DNA of 64,000 bases from Bradyrhizobium paxllaeri (GTDB lineage: Bacteria; Pseudomonadota; Alphaproteobacteria; Rhizobiales; Xanthobacteraceae). Below are positions 17,520 through 27,231 of the stretch, piece by piece (position 1 is the first letter of the stretch; every line of letters begins with the position of its first letter). The stretch spans positions 2,356,001 through 2,420,000 of the forward strand of contig NZ_CP042968.1 of NCBI RefSeq assembly GCF_001693515.2, given 5' to 3'. The position numbers and the translations under genes are program-made. Below the pieces are notes generated by a model. That model ran no database searches. It saw only the letters and a list, made by a program, of their open reading frames with translations, and had not been told where the DNA came from.

Positions 17520-20108
17520 GTGCTGACCAGCATTGTTGTCTCGATTGTCAGAACCTGTACGCGGTTTGCCACTCTCGTCGTCATCGTCTCGCTGCTTCTG
17601 GCGGTCGGAGCGAGCTACTATGCTGCCCGGCATTTCGCCATCAACACCGACATCAACACACTGATTTCGCCCGACCTCGACTGGCGCAAGCGCGACAATC
17701 AGTTCGAGCGCGCGTTCGACCGCGAAAAACTGATTCTTGCCGTGGTCGAGGCGCCGACGCCCGAACTCGCCAGTGCCGCGAGCAACGCGCTCTTCACAAA
17801 GCTTTCCGGCGACACCAAGCATTTCGAATCGGTGCAGCCGCTGGGTTCCGGCGAGTTCTTCGAAAAGAACGGACTGTTGTTCCTCCCCGTCGAGGAAGTC
17901 GGCAAGGTCGCCGGCCAGCTCGAAGCCGCAGCCCCCCTGATCGAGATCATGGCCGGCGATCCCTCGATCCGCGGCCTGACCGGCGCGCTGGAAACGGGCC
18001 TTGCCGGCGTCAAGCGCGGGCAGGTCAAGCTCGACAATGCCGAACGTCCCTTCAACCTGATCGGCCAGACGGTCGAGGATATTCTCAACAAGAAGCCAGC
18101 GACGTTCTCCTGGCGCGAGCTCGTCAGCGACAAGCCTCTGACCGATGCCGACCGCCGCGCCTTCATCGAGTTCAAGCCGAAGCTCGACTACAGCGAGCTC
18201 GAACCCGGCAAGGATGCCACCGACGCGATCCGGCAGGCTGCGATCGATCTCAATTTTGCGGGCCAGTACAGCGCCCGCGTGCGGCTGACGGGCCCGGTGC
18301 CGATCGCGAATGAGGAATATTCGACGGTGCAGGACGGCGCGATCCTCAACGGCGTCGCCACCGTCCTCATCGTGCTCGTGATTCTCTGGATGGCGCTGCA
18401 CTCGGGCAAGATCATCTTGGCGGTGTTCGTGAACCTGTTCATCGGACTTGCTGTCACCACCGCCGTCGGCCTGATGATGGTGGGATCGCTGAACCTGTTG
18501 TCGATCGCCTTTGCCGTGCTGTTCGTCGGCCTCGGCGTCGATTTCGGCATTCAGTTCAGCGTCCGCTACCGTTCGGAGCGCTTCAAGAATGACGATATAG
18601 CGCTGGCGCTGGAAAGCGCGGCCAGGCGTTCGGCGGTCCCGCTCTCGCTCGCCGCGATGGCGACCGCCGCCGGCTTCCTGTGTTTCCTGCCGACCGACTA
18701 CAAGGGCATTTCCGAGCTCGGCAGGATCGCCGGCGCCGGCATGCTGATCGCATTCCTTTCGAGCATCACGGTGCTGCCGGCGATGCTGAAGCTGTTGCAC
18801 CCGCCCGGCGAAAGCGAGCCGGTCGGCTACGCGTTTCTGGCGCCCGTGGACGAATTCCTTGAACGGCACCGTGTCATCATCGTCGCCGGCACGCTGCTTC
18901 TGGTCGTGGCCGGCCTGCCGCTGCTCTATTTCATGAAGTTTGACTTCAACCCGATCAACCTGCGCAATCCGCACGCTGAATCGATCGCGACCTTCCTTGA
19001 CCTGCGCAAGGATCCCAACACCGGCGCGAACGCCATCAACGTGCTGACCAACTCGGATGAGGAAGCGAAAAAAATCGCGGCGCGGCTGGAAAAGCTGCCG
19101 GAAGTTCTTCGCGTGATGTCGATCGACAGTTTCGTGCCCGAGGATCAGCCGGCGAAGCTGCAGTTGATCGGCAAGGCGGCGAGGGTGGTGGGCCCTGCGC
19201 TCAATCCCGATTCGGTCGATGCGGCGCCAACGGATGAAGAAAATGTGGAAGCGCTGAAGAGCTCGGCCGATGCCTTGCGCAAGACCGCCGGCGACGGCAA
19301 GGGCCCGGGCGCCGTTGCCTCACGGAGATTGGCGGATGCGCTGTCGAAGCTTGCCGGCAGCGACCAGGCGACGCGCGACAAGGCGCAGAACGTCTTCGTC
19401 GCGCCGCTCAAGATCGTGTTCGACCAGCTCCGCAACACGATGCAGGCCGGGCCGGTGACATTGAAGACGCTGCCGCCGGAATTGCTCAATAGCTGGAAAT
19501 CGAAGGACGGCTTGATCCGCGTCGAAGCGCTGCCGAAGGGCGATCCCAACGACAACGACAATCTCCGCCGCTTTGCCGATGCGGTTCTGGCCGCGGAGCC
19601 GAACGCGATCGGCGGGCCGGTCTCGATCCTCAAATCCGGCGACACCATCGTGAAGGCGTTCATTCACGCCGGTATCTGGGCATTGCTGGTGATCAGCCTG
19701 CTGCTGTGGCTGGCGCTGCGCCGGATCACCGACGTGCTGATGACGATGGTGCCCTTGCTGGTGGCGGGTGCGGTGACGCTGGAGCTCTGCGTGCTGATCG
19801 AGCTGCCGCTCAACTTCGCCAATATCGTAGCTCTGCCGCTGTTGCTCGGCGTCGGCGTCGCCTTCAAGATCTATTACGTCACGGCGTGGCGCGAGGGCAG
19901 GACCAACCTGCTGCAGTCGAGCCTGACGCGCGCGATCTTCTTTTCCGCGCTGACGACCGCGACCGCGTTCGGAAGCCTGTGGCTATCCAGTCATCCCGGC
20001 ACCGCCAGCATGGGTAAATTGCTGGCGTTGTCGTTCGTCATCACGCTCGCCGCGGTGCTGCTGTTCCAGCCGGCGCTAATGGGCAAACCGCGCGATGTCG
20101 GGGAGTAG
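17520..20108 (+). CDS. hpnN: Hopanoid transporter HpnN (RND/MMPL family)
   Basis: An 862-aa RND-superfamily transporter that moves hopanoids from the inner to the outer membrane. There is one helix at about 15-37, a first periplasmic domain (37-270), a helix block (about 272-400) with the RND-type VLFVGLGVDFGIQFSVRYRSERF, a lone helix near 452, a second periplasmic domain, and a last helix block from about 717. The start is a GTG with a weak ribosome-binding site. Its 3' end overlaps the convergent DUF2147 gene by 33 bp. It is distinct from the other MMPL exporter at 4018. Confidence 0.93.
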   Translation: MLTSIVVSIVRTCTRFATLVVIVSLLLAVGASYYAARHFAINTDINTLISPDLDWRKRDNQFERAFDREKLILAVVEAPTPELASAASNALFTKLSGDTKHFESVQPLGSGEFFEKNGLLFLPVEEVGKVAGQLEAAAPLIEIMAGDPSIRGLTGALETGLAGVKRGQVKLDNAERPFNLIGQTVEDILNKKPATFSWRELVSDKPLTDADRRAFIEFKPKLDYSELEPGKDATDAIRQAAIDLNFAGQYSARVRLTGPVPIANEEYSTVQDGAILNGVATVLIVLVILWMALHSGKIILAVFVNLFIGLAVTTAVGLMMVGSLNLLSIAFAVLFVGLGVDFGIQFSVRYRSERFKNDDIALALESAARRSAVPLSLAAMATAAGFLCFLPTDYKGISELGRIAGAGMLIAFLSSITVLPAMLKLLHPPGESEPVGYAFLAPVDEFLERHRVIIVAGTLLLVVAGLPLLYFMKFDFNPINLRNPHAESIATFLDLRKDPNTGANAINVLTNSDEEAKKIAARLEKLPEVLRVMSIDSFVPEDQPAKLQLIGKAARVVGPALNPDSVDAAPTDEENVEALKSSADALRKTAGDGKGPGAVASRRLADALSKLAGSDQATRDKAQNVFVAPLKIVFDQLRNTMQAGPVTLKTLPPELLNSWKSKDGLIRVEALPKGDPNDNDNLRRFADAVLAAEPNAIGGPVSILKSGDTIVKAFIHAGIWALLVISLLLWLALRRITDVLMTMVPLLVAGAVTLELCVLIELPLNFANIVALPLLLGVGVAFKIYYVTAWREGRTNLLQSSLTRAIFFSALTTATAFGSLWLSSHPGTASMGKLLALSFVITLAAVLLFQPALMGKPRDVGE

Positions 20109-20753
20109 GCAGATATCGCCGATATCGGCGGGCTGTGCGGCCGCCTGCTTTTGACCGGGTGCGGCCTTCGGCGCGGGCGCCGGGTTTGCCGTGCCGGTGG
20201 TCTTTGGCGCTGCGGGCGCAGGAGCCGGCGCCGCGCCGGATGCAGCGCTCTTGGATGCTGCGCCGGGCACTCCCTTCGGGGCACCCTTGGCCATGCTGTT
20301 GGCGGGGCTCGAGGGAATCGGCGGTCCGACGCGCGTCCAGGTCTCGCCGCCGCAGAGGAAGCCGAGCACGCAGCCCTGAATCTCGAGCTGGTCGGTGCCG
20401 ACAGGCTTGATCGTCGAGCTGTAGAGCTGTCCGTCCTTGGCGTTGTAGACTTGGCCTTCCCAGGCATCGACGCCGGGCTTCTTCTTCATCTCGATCAGGA
20501 TCGGCATACCCAGGGTCGGCCGGCTCTGCTTGGCGGTATCCGGATTGTTCTTGTCCTTGCCGCCCGGCTGCTTCTCCCAGGCCACGACACCCCACATGTT
20601 GCCGCTGCATTGAGCGACGCGAATGTTGGCTACGCCATCGGCTACTTTCCAGTCACCGGTAGGATCGGCGGCCAACGCCGTATTAACACCTGTGGCCAAA
20701 AAGATTCCCGAATAAACTATTGTACGCGCGACGCTTCTTGGGCAGTGCAACAT
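20076..20753 (-). CDS. DUF2147 periplasmic protein with Pro/Ala-rich tail
   Basis: A 225-aa exported protein. A signal peptide ends near NTALAADPTG (about residue 29); the DUF2147 domain follows (DPTGDWKVADGVANIRVAQC, then WEGQVYNAKDGQLYSS, then LEIQGCVLGFLCGGETWTRV). After residue 145 comes a long low-complexity tail of Ala, Pro, Lys and Gly, ending in DIGDICLLPDIARF. Its last 11 codons overlap the end of hpnN on the other strand. DUF2147 proteins have no settled function; the position between hpnN and hpnO suggests an envelope role. Confidence 0.82.
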   Translation of the reverse strand: MLHCPRSVARTIVYSGIFLATGVNTALAADPTGDWKVADGVANIRVAQCSGNMWGVVAWEKQPGGKDKNNPDTAKQSRPTLGMPILIEMKKKPGVDAWEGQVYNAKDGQLYSSTIKPVGTDQLEIQGCVLGFLCGGETWTRVGPPIPSSPANSMAKGAPKGVPGAASKSAASGAAPAPAPAAPKTTGTANPAPAPKAAPGQKQAAAQPADIGDICLLPDIARFAH

Positions 20754-20859
20754 GGTCCAAACCTATGTTTAAGTAGATGGGTGATCCAAAGCGGGGGTCA
20801 AAACGCCGCATTGGGCGTTTTCAGTTGACGAAACAGCCATCAACCGACGTATGTAGCCG

Positions 20860-22251
20860 ATGCCAGATTCATATCTAGACGTTTCCGAGCTGTTTGTAGA
20901 GCGGCAGGCGCAGCGCAGTTCCATGCATGCGCGTCATCTCAACGAGCAACTCGTCCGGGTGCTGAAGACCATCGGCTACGATGTGGGCTTTCAGAAGGGT
21001 CAAGGTCAATACCTGTTCGATCGTGACGGGGCCCGCTATCTCGATCTACTGAGCGGATTTGGCGTTTTTGCGATCGGCCGGAATCATCCGGCATTGCGTC
21101 ACGCGCTGAAAAGCGTGCTCGATGCCGATTTTCCCAATCTGGTGCAACTTGACGTGTCCACGCTCGCCGGCGTGCTCGCGGAACGCCTGCTGGAACATGT
21201 GCCATATCTGGACAAGGTGTTCTTTGCCAATTCCGGCGCCGAAACCGTCGAGGCCGCGATCAAGTTTGCGCGCGGCGCCACCGGCCGCCCCGGCATCGTG
21301 TCCTGTTCCCACTCGTACCACGGATTGACCTACGGCGCGCTGTCGCTGATGGACGATGCGAACTTCCGCAGCGGATTCGAGCCGCTGTTGCCCGGGTGCA
21401 CGCAGATTCCCTTCAACGACCTTGAGGCGCTGGAGCGGGCGTTGTCCTCGCGCCAGGTCGCGGCTTTCATCGTCGAGCCGATCCAGGGCAAGGGCGTCAA
21501 CCTGCCTACCGATGAATTCCTTCCCGGTGCGCTCGCGCTCTGCAAGAAATACGGCACCATCTTCATCGCCGACGAAATCCAGACCGGAATCGGCCGCACC
21601 GGAAAATTCCTCGCGGTCGAGCACTGGAATGTCGAGCCAGACATGGTGCTGCTCTCGAAGGCGCTGTCGGGCGGCCACGTGCCGGTCGGAGCGCTACTCA
21701 CGCGCAAATCCATCTTCGACAAGATCTTCAGCCAGATGGACCGCGCCGTTGTGCACGGCTCGACGTTTTCGAAGAACGATATGGCGATGGCCGCCGGCAT
21801 CGCGATGCTTGATGTGATCAAGCAGGAAAAGCTGGTCGAACAGGCCGCCAAGCGCGGCGCCGAGCTCCGCCTTGCGCTGACGCGCATGGTGCCGGGCTAT
21901 GAACTGCTGAAGGAAGTGCGCGGCAAGGGATTGATGATCGGCATCGAGTTCGGTCCGCCGAAATCGCTGAAGCTGAAGGCGTCGTGGAATCTGCTGGAGA
22001 CCGCCAACAAGGGCCTGTTCTGCCAGCTCATCACCGTGCCGCTGTTCAAGGAGCACAAGATCCTGACGCAGGTCTCCGGCCACGGCAGCCACACCATCAA
22101 GCTGCTGCCGCCGCTCGTGATCACGGAAGAAGACTGCGCCTGGATCGAGAAGGCGTTCGACGACGTCATCGCCGCCAGCCACAAGGTGCCCGGCGCGATC
22201 TGGTCGCTCGGCAAGACGCTGGTAGACAACGCGGTCAGGAAGTCGGCGTAG
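20860..22251 (+). CDS. hpnO: Hopanoid aminotransferase HpnO
   Basis: A 463-aa class-III PLP aminotransferase. HpnO is needed to make aminobacteriohopanetriol, probably by aminating an aldehyde form of ribosylhopane. Family signatures: FFANSGAETVEAAIKFARGATG, IVEPIQGKGVN, FIADEIQTGIGRTGKF, and the PLP Lys in LLSKALSGGHVPVGA. It is divergent from the DUF2147 gene across 106 bp that should hold both promoters. The hopanoid role is inferred from position at the end of the hopanoid locus; related aminotransferases act on ornithine or acetylornithine. Confidence 0.9.
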   Translation: MPDSYLDVSELFVERQAQRSSMHARHLNEQLVRVLKTIGYDVGFQKGQGQYLFDRDGARYLDLLSGFGVFAIGRNHPALRHALKSVLDADFPNLVQLDVSTLAGVLAERLLEHVPYLDKVFFANSGAETVEAAIKFARGATGRPGIVSCSHSYHGLTYGALSLMDDANFRSGFEPLLPGCTQIPFNDLEALERALSSRQVAAFIVEPIQGKGVNLPTDEFLPGALALCKKYGTIFIADEIQTGIGRTGKFLAVEHWNVEPDMVLLSKALSGGHVPVGALLTRKSIFDKIFSQMDRAVVHGSTFSKNDMAMAAGIAMLDVIKQEKLVEQAAKRGAELRLALTRMVPGYELLKEVRGKGLMIGIEFGPPKSLKLKASWNLLETANKGLFCQLITVPLFKEHKILTQVSGHGSHTIKLLPPLVITEEDCAWIEKAFDDVIAASHKVPGAIWSLGKTLVDNAVRKSA

Positions 22252-22265
22252 TCGCGCGACATCAG

Positions 22266-22290
22266 GACGCAATCGCAAGGCGATTGCGTC
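22266..22290 (+). terminator. Perfect hairpin after hpnO
   Basis: GACGCAATCGC and GCGATTGCGTC pair perfectly over 11 bp with a 3-base loop, 14 bp after the hpnO stop. The following GTTGAACC is not T-rich, so termination is plausible but not certain. Confidence 0.5.
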
Positions 22291-22359
22291 GTTGAACCGT
22301 CAATCTCCGACCCTATCTCCGATGCAACCGGCAATCGCCGTGTCGACAGGGAGAGAAGC

Positions 22360-22767
22360 ATGACCACCATCACCGGCGGCTGTCATTGTGGCGCCATCCG
22401 TTACGAGATCGCGGGCGAACTCATCGTTCATGCGCTGTGCCACTGCACCGACTGCAGGCGTCATGCCGGCGCGCCGGTGGTCGGCTGGACCATGTATCCG
22501 GAGAATGCGCTCAAGGTGACGAAGGGAGCACCGAAGCTCTACGAGTCTTCCGAACACGGCCGGCGGCAATTCTGCGCCGACTGCGGCACGGGTCTGTTCT
22601 ACACCAACGCGACCATCCTGCCCGGCATCGTCGACATTCAGAGCGGGACGTATGACGATCCCAACGCCGTCCCGGCGATGATCCACATCCAGACCGCAGA
22701 GCGGCTGCACTGGATGGAGAACGCGCACGAACTGCCGACCTTCGAGCGCTATCCTCCGCAGGCGTAG
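22360..22767 (+). CDS. GFA/CENP-V family zinc protein
   Basis: A 135-aa small zinc-binding protein of the glutathione-dependent formaldehyde-activating (GFA) family. The Cys signatures are GGCHCGAIRYE near residue 7, HALCHCTDCRRHAGAP near residue 28 and FCADCGTGLFY near residue 72. These proteins bind structural and labile zinc; many in this family have no proven role in formaldehyde metabolism. It stands alone, with hairpins on both sides. Confidence 0.9.
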   Translation: MTTITGGCHCGAIRYEIAGELIVHALCHCTDCRRHAGAPVVGWTMYPENALKVTKGAPKLYESSEHGRRQFCADCGTGLFYTNATILPGIVDIQSGTYDDPNAVPAMIHIQTAERLHWMENAHELPTFERYPPQA

Positions 22768-22781
22768 CATGCAGAATTCGT

Positions 22782-22814
22782 TGCGGCGGATTGGCGCATC
22801 GCCAATCCGCCGCA
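22782..22814. repeat. Perfect 15-bp inverted repeat
   Basis: TGCGGCGGATTGGCG and CGCCAATCCGCCGCA are exact reverse complements with a 3-base loop (CAT), 14 bp after the GFA gene. No T-run follows. It may be a terminator-like structure or a copy of a palindromic repeat family. Confidence 0.6.
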
Positions 22815-23031
22815 CAGCGCTGCGCAAAAGCGAAAGCGTTGCGTCGATCGCTTCATTTGTAGGCGAATATTCTGCGCATTTGGCAGCACGTGGCGGCAGC
22901 CCCGCCTTCACGCCATCGGGATTTCCGCGCACGGCTTTTCACATCGCGGTGAGAGCCCTCGCGCAGCCCTCCGCTTTTGCGCTGCGACACCCAATTGGGT
23001 GGGGTGACTTCATACAATGAGGATCCCACCG

Positions 23032-23298
23032 ATGACCAAGTCGATCCCAACCCTCGCCGCGGCGTTTCTGATGACCGCGATCGCAACGCCCGTATTCGCG
23101 CAAGCCGCGATCCAGGAGCCCGGCGCCTATTCGTTCTATCATCCCAACGCCGACGTGCTCGGCGGCAGGCCGGCGTATAGGTCGTTCGATCAATCGAATG
23201 CATATTACAATTCGAATGCCTATTACGGCGAGGGCGTGATCGCGCCCGAACCGCGGGTGCGGCAGAGGTCGACGCGGCACTATCGCCGGGCGCAGTAG
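23032..23298 (+). CDS. Small secreted Tyr/Asn-rich protein
   Basis: An 88-aa protein with a signal peptide (MTKSIPTLAAAFLMTAIA, cleavage after VFAQA). The mature part is short and rich in Tyr, Asn, Ser and Arg, with a near-repeat QSNAYYNSNAYYGEG and a basic tail ending RRAQ. ATG 23032 was preferred to 23017 because GAGG lies 8 bp upstream and it starts the signal peptide cleanly. Similar small exported proteins occur widely in Bradyrhizobium; function unknown. Confidence 0.65.
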   Translation: MTKSIPTLAAAFLMTAIATPVFAQAAIQEPGAYSFYHPNADVLGGRPAYRSFDQSNAYYNSNAYYGEGVIAPEPRVRQRSTRHYRRAQ

Positions 23299-23396
23299 AG
23301 TCAAGCGTAACTGGACGAACCGACGGCTCGCGCGAATGCGCGCGCCGTTGCCGTCCGGGATAGTTCGCTGCGTGGCCTCGATGAAGGAAAACAGGT

Positions 23397-24044
23397 TTAG
23401 CGAATAATGATAGAGTTAGGCCATGGTGGCGCTTCCCATACCGTGGTCCATTCGCTGTTATTGCGACCACAGGGCTTTTCCCTGACTTCAACGCGGACGA
23501 CCACGAAACTTGCGGTGCGGCTGACCAAGCCCCCGCTCGTGCCCAGCCGATAGGTGTGCCGGAGCTCTGAATTGGGGCACATATCCGATCCGGTTTCGGC
23601 TTCAAACACGCCGGCATCTTTTTTCCAGGTGATCAGACCCGGTTTGATTGTCGTGCCAAAACCGTTCTTCTGTGCAATGAACGGAAGCTCCAGCAGCCTT
23701 GGCCTTCGCAGGTCGGCAAAGTCGAATACGTGATGCGATCCAACGATGGCGGAACAATACACCAATGCAAATCGGCGGTTCTCAGCGCGGTTGAATTGGA
23801 TCGGCAACTCTTTGATGTCGGTCTTGTACTGGCAGCCTGACTGTTCGACGGCAAGCACGAGCTGTCTCGGCACCAAGGCTGGGTCCGAAATTTCAAAGTC
23901 TCCTCCAGCAAACGAGATGTTGTCGTATCTCTGGCGCGCCCCTTGCTGGACGTCGCCTTCCGAGCGGTCCTGTGCGGGGGTGGCTACTATCGACGCGCAC
24001 GACACAATCGCGACGAGGAGAAGTGACAGAAGAGAAAAGCGCAT
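23397..24044 (-). CDS. Exported or lipoprotein of unknown function
   Basis: A 215-aa protein with an N-terminal export signal. A lipobox-like IVSC near residue 16 would allow lipidation; a signal peptidase I site after TPAQ near residue 25 is the alternative. The mature protein has several Cys residues (SGCQYKT, VYCSAI, DMCPNS, KPCGRN) and looks like a compact beta-rich periplasmic domain. I do not recognise the family. It stands alone between a small secreted protein and the GMC oxidoreductase, with modestly lower GC than its neighbours. Confidence 0.65.
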   Translation of the reverse strand: MRFSLLSLLLVAIVSCASIVATPAQDRSEGDVQQGARQRYDNISFAGGDFEISDPALVPRQLVLAVEQSGCQYKTDIKELPIQFNRAENRRFALVYCSAIVGSHHVFDFADLRRPRLLELPFIAQKNGFGTTIKPGLITWKKDAGVFEAETGSDMCPNSELRHTYRLGTSGGLVSRTASFVVVRVEVREKPCGRNNSEWTTVWEAPPWPNSIIIR

Positions 24045-24116
24045 GGAGTCACTCTACTACAACGCGAAATAATCTCAATAATCGCGTTTCCGCGCGTCCA
24101 TTTCCGTCACGCAGCT

Positions 24117-25736
24117 CTAGCGCCCATCCTCCAGAATCATCGCCGCCCCTTTCTCCGCAATCATCGCCGTCGGCGTATTGGTATTCCCCGACGTGATCGT
24201 CGGCATCACCGATGCGTCCACCACGCGCAGGCCGCTGATGCCGTAAAACCGCAGCCGTTCATCCACCACCGCCATCGGGTCGTTCGCCGTGCCCATCTTC
24301 GCAGTCCCCACGGGGTGAAAGATCGTGGTGCCGATATCGCCGGCGGCCTTTGCCAGTGACGCATCGTCGTCGCCGACGCTGGGGCCGGGCAGATACTCTT
24401 GCGGCCGGTAGCGTTCGAGCCGCTTCTGCTTCATCAGCCGCCGCGTGGTGCGGATGGCGTCCGCCGCCACCTGGCGGTCGTCGTCGGTCGAGAGATAGTT
24501 TGGTGCGATCGATGGCGCTTCGTCGATCTTTGCGGAGCGGATGCGCACGGTGCCGCGCGAGGTCGGCCGCAGATTGCAGGCGCTCACCGTGATGGCGGGG
24601 AAGCGGTGCAGGGGATCACCGAACTTGTCGAGCGACAGCGGCTGCACGTGAAACTGGATATTTGCGCGCGCACGGGTCGCGTCGGAGCGGGTGAAGATGC
24701 CGAGCTGCGAGGGCGCCATGGTCAGCGGGCCGCGGCGGCGGAAGGCATAGTCGAGCCCCATCATCCCGCGCCGGATCAGATTGTAATAGGTCTCGTTCAG
24801 CGTGCGCACGCCCTCGACCTTGTAGATCGCGCGCTGCTGCAGGTGGTCCTGCAGATTGCGCCCGACGCCCGGTCTGTCGAGCGTCACGTCGATGCCGAGC
24901 GGCGACAGCCAGTCGGCGGGGCCGATGCCGGAGCGATGCAGCACCTGCGTCGAGCCGATCGATCCCGCGCACAACACCACTTCGCCCTTGGTGCGGGCCT
25001 CGATCACCTCATTGCCTTGCATGAAGCGCACGCCAACCGCGCGGCCGTTCTCGACGATCAGCCGGTCGACCAGCACGTGCTTTTCCAGCCGCAGATTGCT
25101 TCGGTTCAGCACCGGCTTGAGGAAGCCGCGCGCAGACGACCAGCGCCGGCCGCGCTTCTGGTTGACGTGGAAGTAGCTGACGCCTTCATTGTCGCCGGTA
25201 TTGAAATCGGCAATGCGTCTGATGCCCATTTCCTCGGCGGCCTCGCCGACCGCGTCGAGAACGTCCCAGGACAGCCGCGGCGCCTCGATGCGCCAGCCGC
25301 CGCCGGCGCCGTGATGTTCGCTTTCTCCGAGGAAATGGTCCTCCAGCCGCTTGAACAGCGGCAGCACGTCGTCATAGCCCCAGCCGGTCAGGCCGAGCTG
25401 CCGCCAGTGGTCGTAATCGGCGGATTGGCCGCGCATCGAGATCATGGCGTTGATGGCGGAGCAGCCGCCGATCACCTTGCCTCTGGGGTAGGCAAGCGAG
25501 CGGCCGTTGAGGCCGGGCTCGGCCTCGGTCCGGAACATCCAGTCGGAGCGGGGATTGCCGATCGCGAAGAGATAGCCGACCGGGATGTGAAACCAGATCC
25601 AGTTGTCGTTGCCGCCAGCCTCCAGGATCAGCACGCGGTTTTTCGGATCGGCCGACAGCCGGTTGGCCATGATGCAGCCGGCGGTGCCGGCGCCCACCAC
25701 GATATAATCGAAATCGCCTTCGAGCCGTTTCGGCAT
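24117..25736 (-). CDS. GMC-family FAD oxidoreductase (choline dehydrogenase-like)
   Basis: A 539-aa flavoprotein of the glucose-methanol-choline family, oxidising an alcohol by an unknown acceptor. The FAD motif is DYIVVGAGTAGCIMANRLS at residues 9-28, followed by the signature around GGCSAINAMISMRGQ. The second GMC signature is near LCAGSIGSTQVLHRSGIGP. The catalytic His is in IFHPVGTAKMG (about residue 472) and the C-terminal catalytic region is GNTNTPTAMIAEKGA (about 515). Full family length. No neighbour indicates the substrate. Confidence 0.93.
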   Translation of the reverse strand: MPKRLEGDFDYIVVGAGTAGCIMANRLSADPKNRVLILEAGGNDNWIWFHIPVGYLFAIGNPRSDWMFRTEAEPGLNGRSLAYPRGKVIGGCSAINAMISMRGQSADYDHWRQLGLTGWGYDDVLPLFKRLEDHFLGESEHHGAGGGWRIEAPRLSWDVLDAVGEAAEEMGIRRIADFNTGDNEGVSYFHVNQKRGRRWSSARGFLKPVLNRSNLRLEKHVLVDRLIVENGRAVGVRFMQGNEVIEARTKGEVVLCAGSIGSTQVLHRSGIGPADWLSPLGIDVTLDRPGVGRNLQDHLQQRAIYKVEGVRTLNETYYNLIRRGMMGLDYAFRRRGPLTMAPSQLGIFTRSDATRARANIQFHVQPLSLDKFGDPLHRFPAITVSACNLRPTSRGTVRIRSAKIDEAPSIAPNYLSTDDDRQVAADAIRTTRRLMKQKRLERYRPQEYLPGPSVGDDDASLAKAAGDIGTTIFHPVGTAKMGTANDPMAVVDERLRFYGISGLRVVDASVMPTITSGNTNTPTAMIAEKGAAMILEDGR

Positions 25737-25762
25737 CTCTCAGTTTCCACCCGTCGTCGACG

Positions 25763-25850
25763 CCGTCATGCCCGGACTTGTTCCGGGCATCCACGTCTTT
25801 TTCGCCTATTAGTCAGACGTGGATGGCCGGGACAAGCCCGGCCATGACGG
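25763..25850. repeat. Palindromic repeat, GTCATGCCCGG type
   Basis: An 88-bp imperfect palindrome starting CCGTCATGCCCGGAC and ending GGCCGGGACAAGCCCGGCCATGACGG, with the inner pair CCACGTCT/AGACGTGG. A related copy lies at 46268-46430. It is a dispersed intergenic repeat typical of Bradyrhizobium. Confidence 0.85.
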
Positions 25851-25939
25851 GATGGAGTCCCTGTGCCCATATCGTTGGTTGGACCGCCGCTTGCATGCTA
25901 CAGGGGCAGAACGTTCAACTTGAAAAGCGCGTTATCTCC

Positions 25940-27112
25940 ATGCCCATCGTCAACCGCGTCGCCGAGTTTCAACCCGAGATCCAGGCCTGGCGCCGGGATA
26001 TTCATGAACACCCGGAATTGCTCTACGACGTCCACCGCACTGCGGCATTGGTGGCGGACCGGTTGCGGGAATTCGGCTGCGACGAGGTCGTTACCGGTAT
26101 CGGCCGCACCGGCGTCGTCGGCGTCATCAAGGGCGGCAAGCCCGCCGGCAATGGCGACGTGAAGGTCATCGGGCTGCGGGCGGATATGGACGCGCTGCCG
26201 ATCGAGGAGGCGACCAATCTGCCCTACGCTTCCAAAACGAAGGGCCTGATGCACGCCTGCGGCCATGACGGCCACACCGCCATGCTTTTGGGTGCCGCGC
26301 GCTATCTCGCCGAGACCCGCAATTTTGCAGGCGATGCGGTCGTGATCTTCCAGCCGGCCGAAGAGGGCGGTGCGGGCGCGGTTGCGATGATCAAGGACGG
26401 GCTGATGGACCGTTTCGGCATCGAGCAGGTCTACGGCATGCATAACGGTCCGGGCATTCCGATAGGCTCGTTCGCACTGCGGCCCGGTCCGATCATGGCC
26501 GGAGGCGATGCCGTCCTCATCAGGATCGAGGGGCGCGGCGGGCATGCCGCGCAGCCGCACCAAAGCATCGATTCCGTGCTTGTCGGTGCGCAGTTGATCA
26601 CGGCGCTGCAGTCGATCGTGTCGCGCAGCGTCGATCCGCTGGAATCGGCTGTGATTTCGATGTGCGAATTTCACGCCGGCCACGCCCGCAACGTGATTCC
26701 GCACACCGCGGAGCTGAAAGGCACCGTCCGTACCCTGAACGGCGACGTGCGGGATCTGGTGGAAAGGCGGATCCGCGAGGTCGTCGCCGGCGTGGCGCAG
26801 ATCACCGGCGCCAGGATCGATCTGACCTACGATCGCGGCTATCCGGTAACGATCAACCATGTCAGGCAGACGGATGTCGCGACTCGGGCAGCCCGGGAAA
26901 TCGCCGGCGATGCCAATGTGCAGGAGATGCCACCGCTGATGGCTGGCGAAGATTTCGCCTTCATGCTGGAGCAGCGGCCGGGTGCGCTGATCTTCTGCGG
27001 CAATGGCGACAGCGCAGGGCTCCACCACCCCGCCTATAATTTCAACGACGAGGCGATCGTGTTCGGCACGTCTTACTGGATCAAGCTGGTCGAAAACACG
27101 CTGGCGGCGTGA
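25940..27112 (+). CDS. M20 amidohydrolase, tandem copy 1 (hippurate hydrolase-like)
   Basis: A 390-aa M20D peptidase/amidohydrolase that would hydrolyse N-acyl amino acids. Metal-binding and catalytic residues are intact: LRADMDALPIEE, HACGHDGHTAMLLG, FQPAEEGGAGA, the His in YGMHNGPG, and GLHHPAYNFND near the C-terminus. The start at 25940 (MPIVNRVA) matches the second copy; the frame is open upstream but weakly supported. It is followed at 1292 bp by a near-identical gene, and the similarity extends into the leader, showing a tandem duplication. Confidence 0.92.
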   Translation: MPIVNRVAEFQPEIQAWRRDIHEHPELLYDVHRTAALVADRLREFGCDEVVTGIGRTGVVGVIKGGKPAGNGDVKVIGLRADMDALPIEEATNLPYASKTKGLMHACGHDGHTAMLLGAARYLAETRNFAGDAVVIFQPAEEGGAGAVAMIKDGLMDRFGIEQVYGMHNGPGIPIGSFALRPGPIMAGGDAVLIRIEGRGGHAAQPHQSIDSVLVGAQLITALQSIVSRSVDPLESAVISMCEFHAGHARNVIPHTAELKGTVRTLNGDVRDLVERRIREVVAGVAQITGARIDLTYDRGYPVTINHVRQTDVATRAAREIAGDANVQEMPPLMAGEDFAFMLEQRPGALIFCGNGDSAGLHHPAYNFNDEAIVFGTSYWIKLVENTLAA

Positions 27113-27231
27113 CCCGCTTTTCCAGCCCTGCTTCCGCTGGGGATGGGGGCTCTGCGGCAGAGTGTTGGGTGGACCGCGGCTTGCATGCTACAAAAGCCTT
27201 ACGCGTTCCAAACTGAGGTTCGAGAAATCCC

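Noticed and set aside
24399..25847. 482-codon + strand frame over the GMC oxidoreductase
   Set aside because: Antisense shadow of a gene with complete FAD and catalytic motifs on the minus strand.
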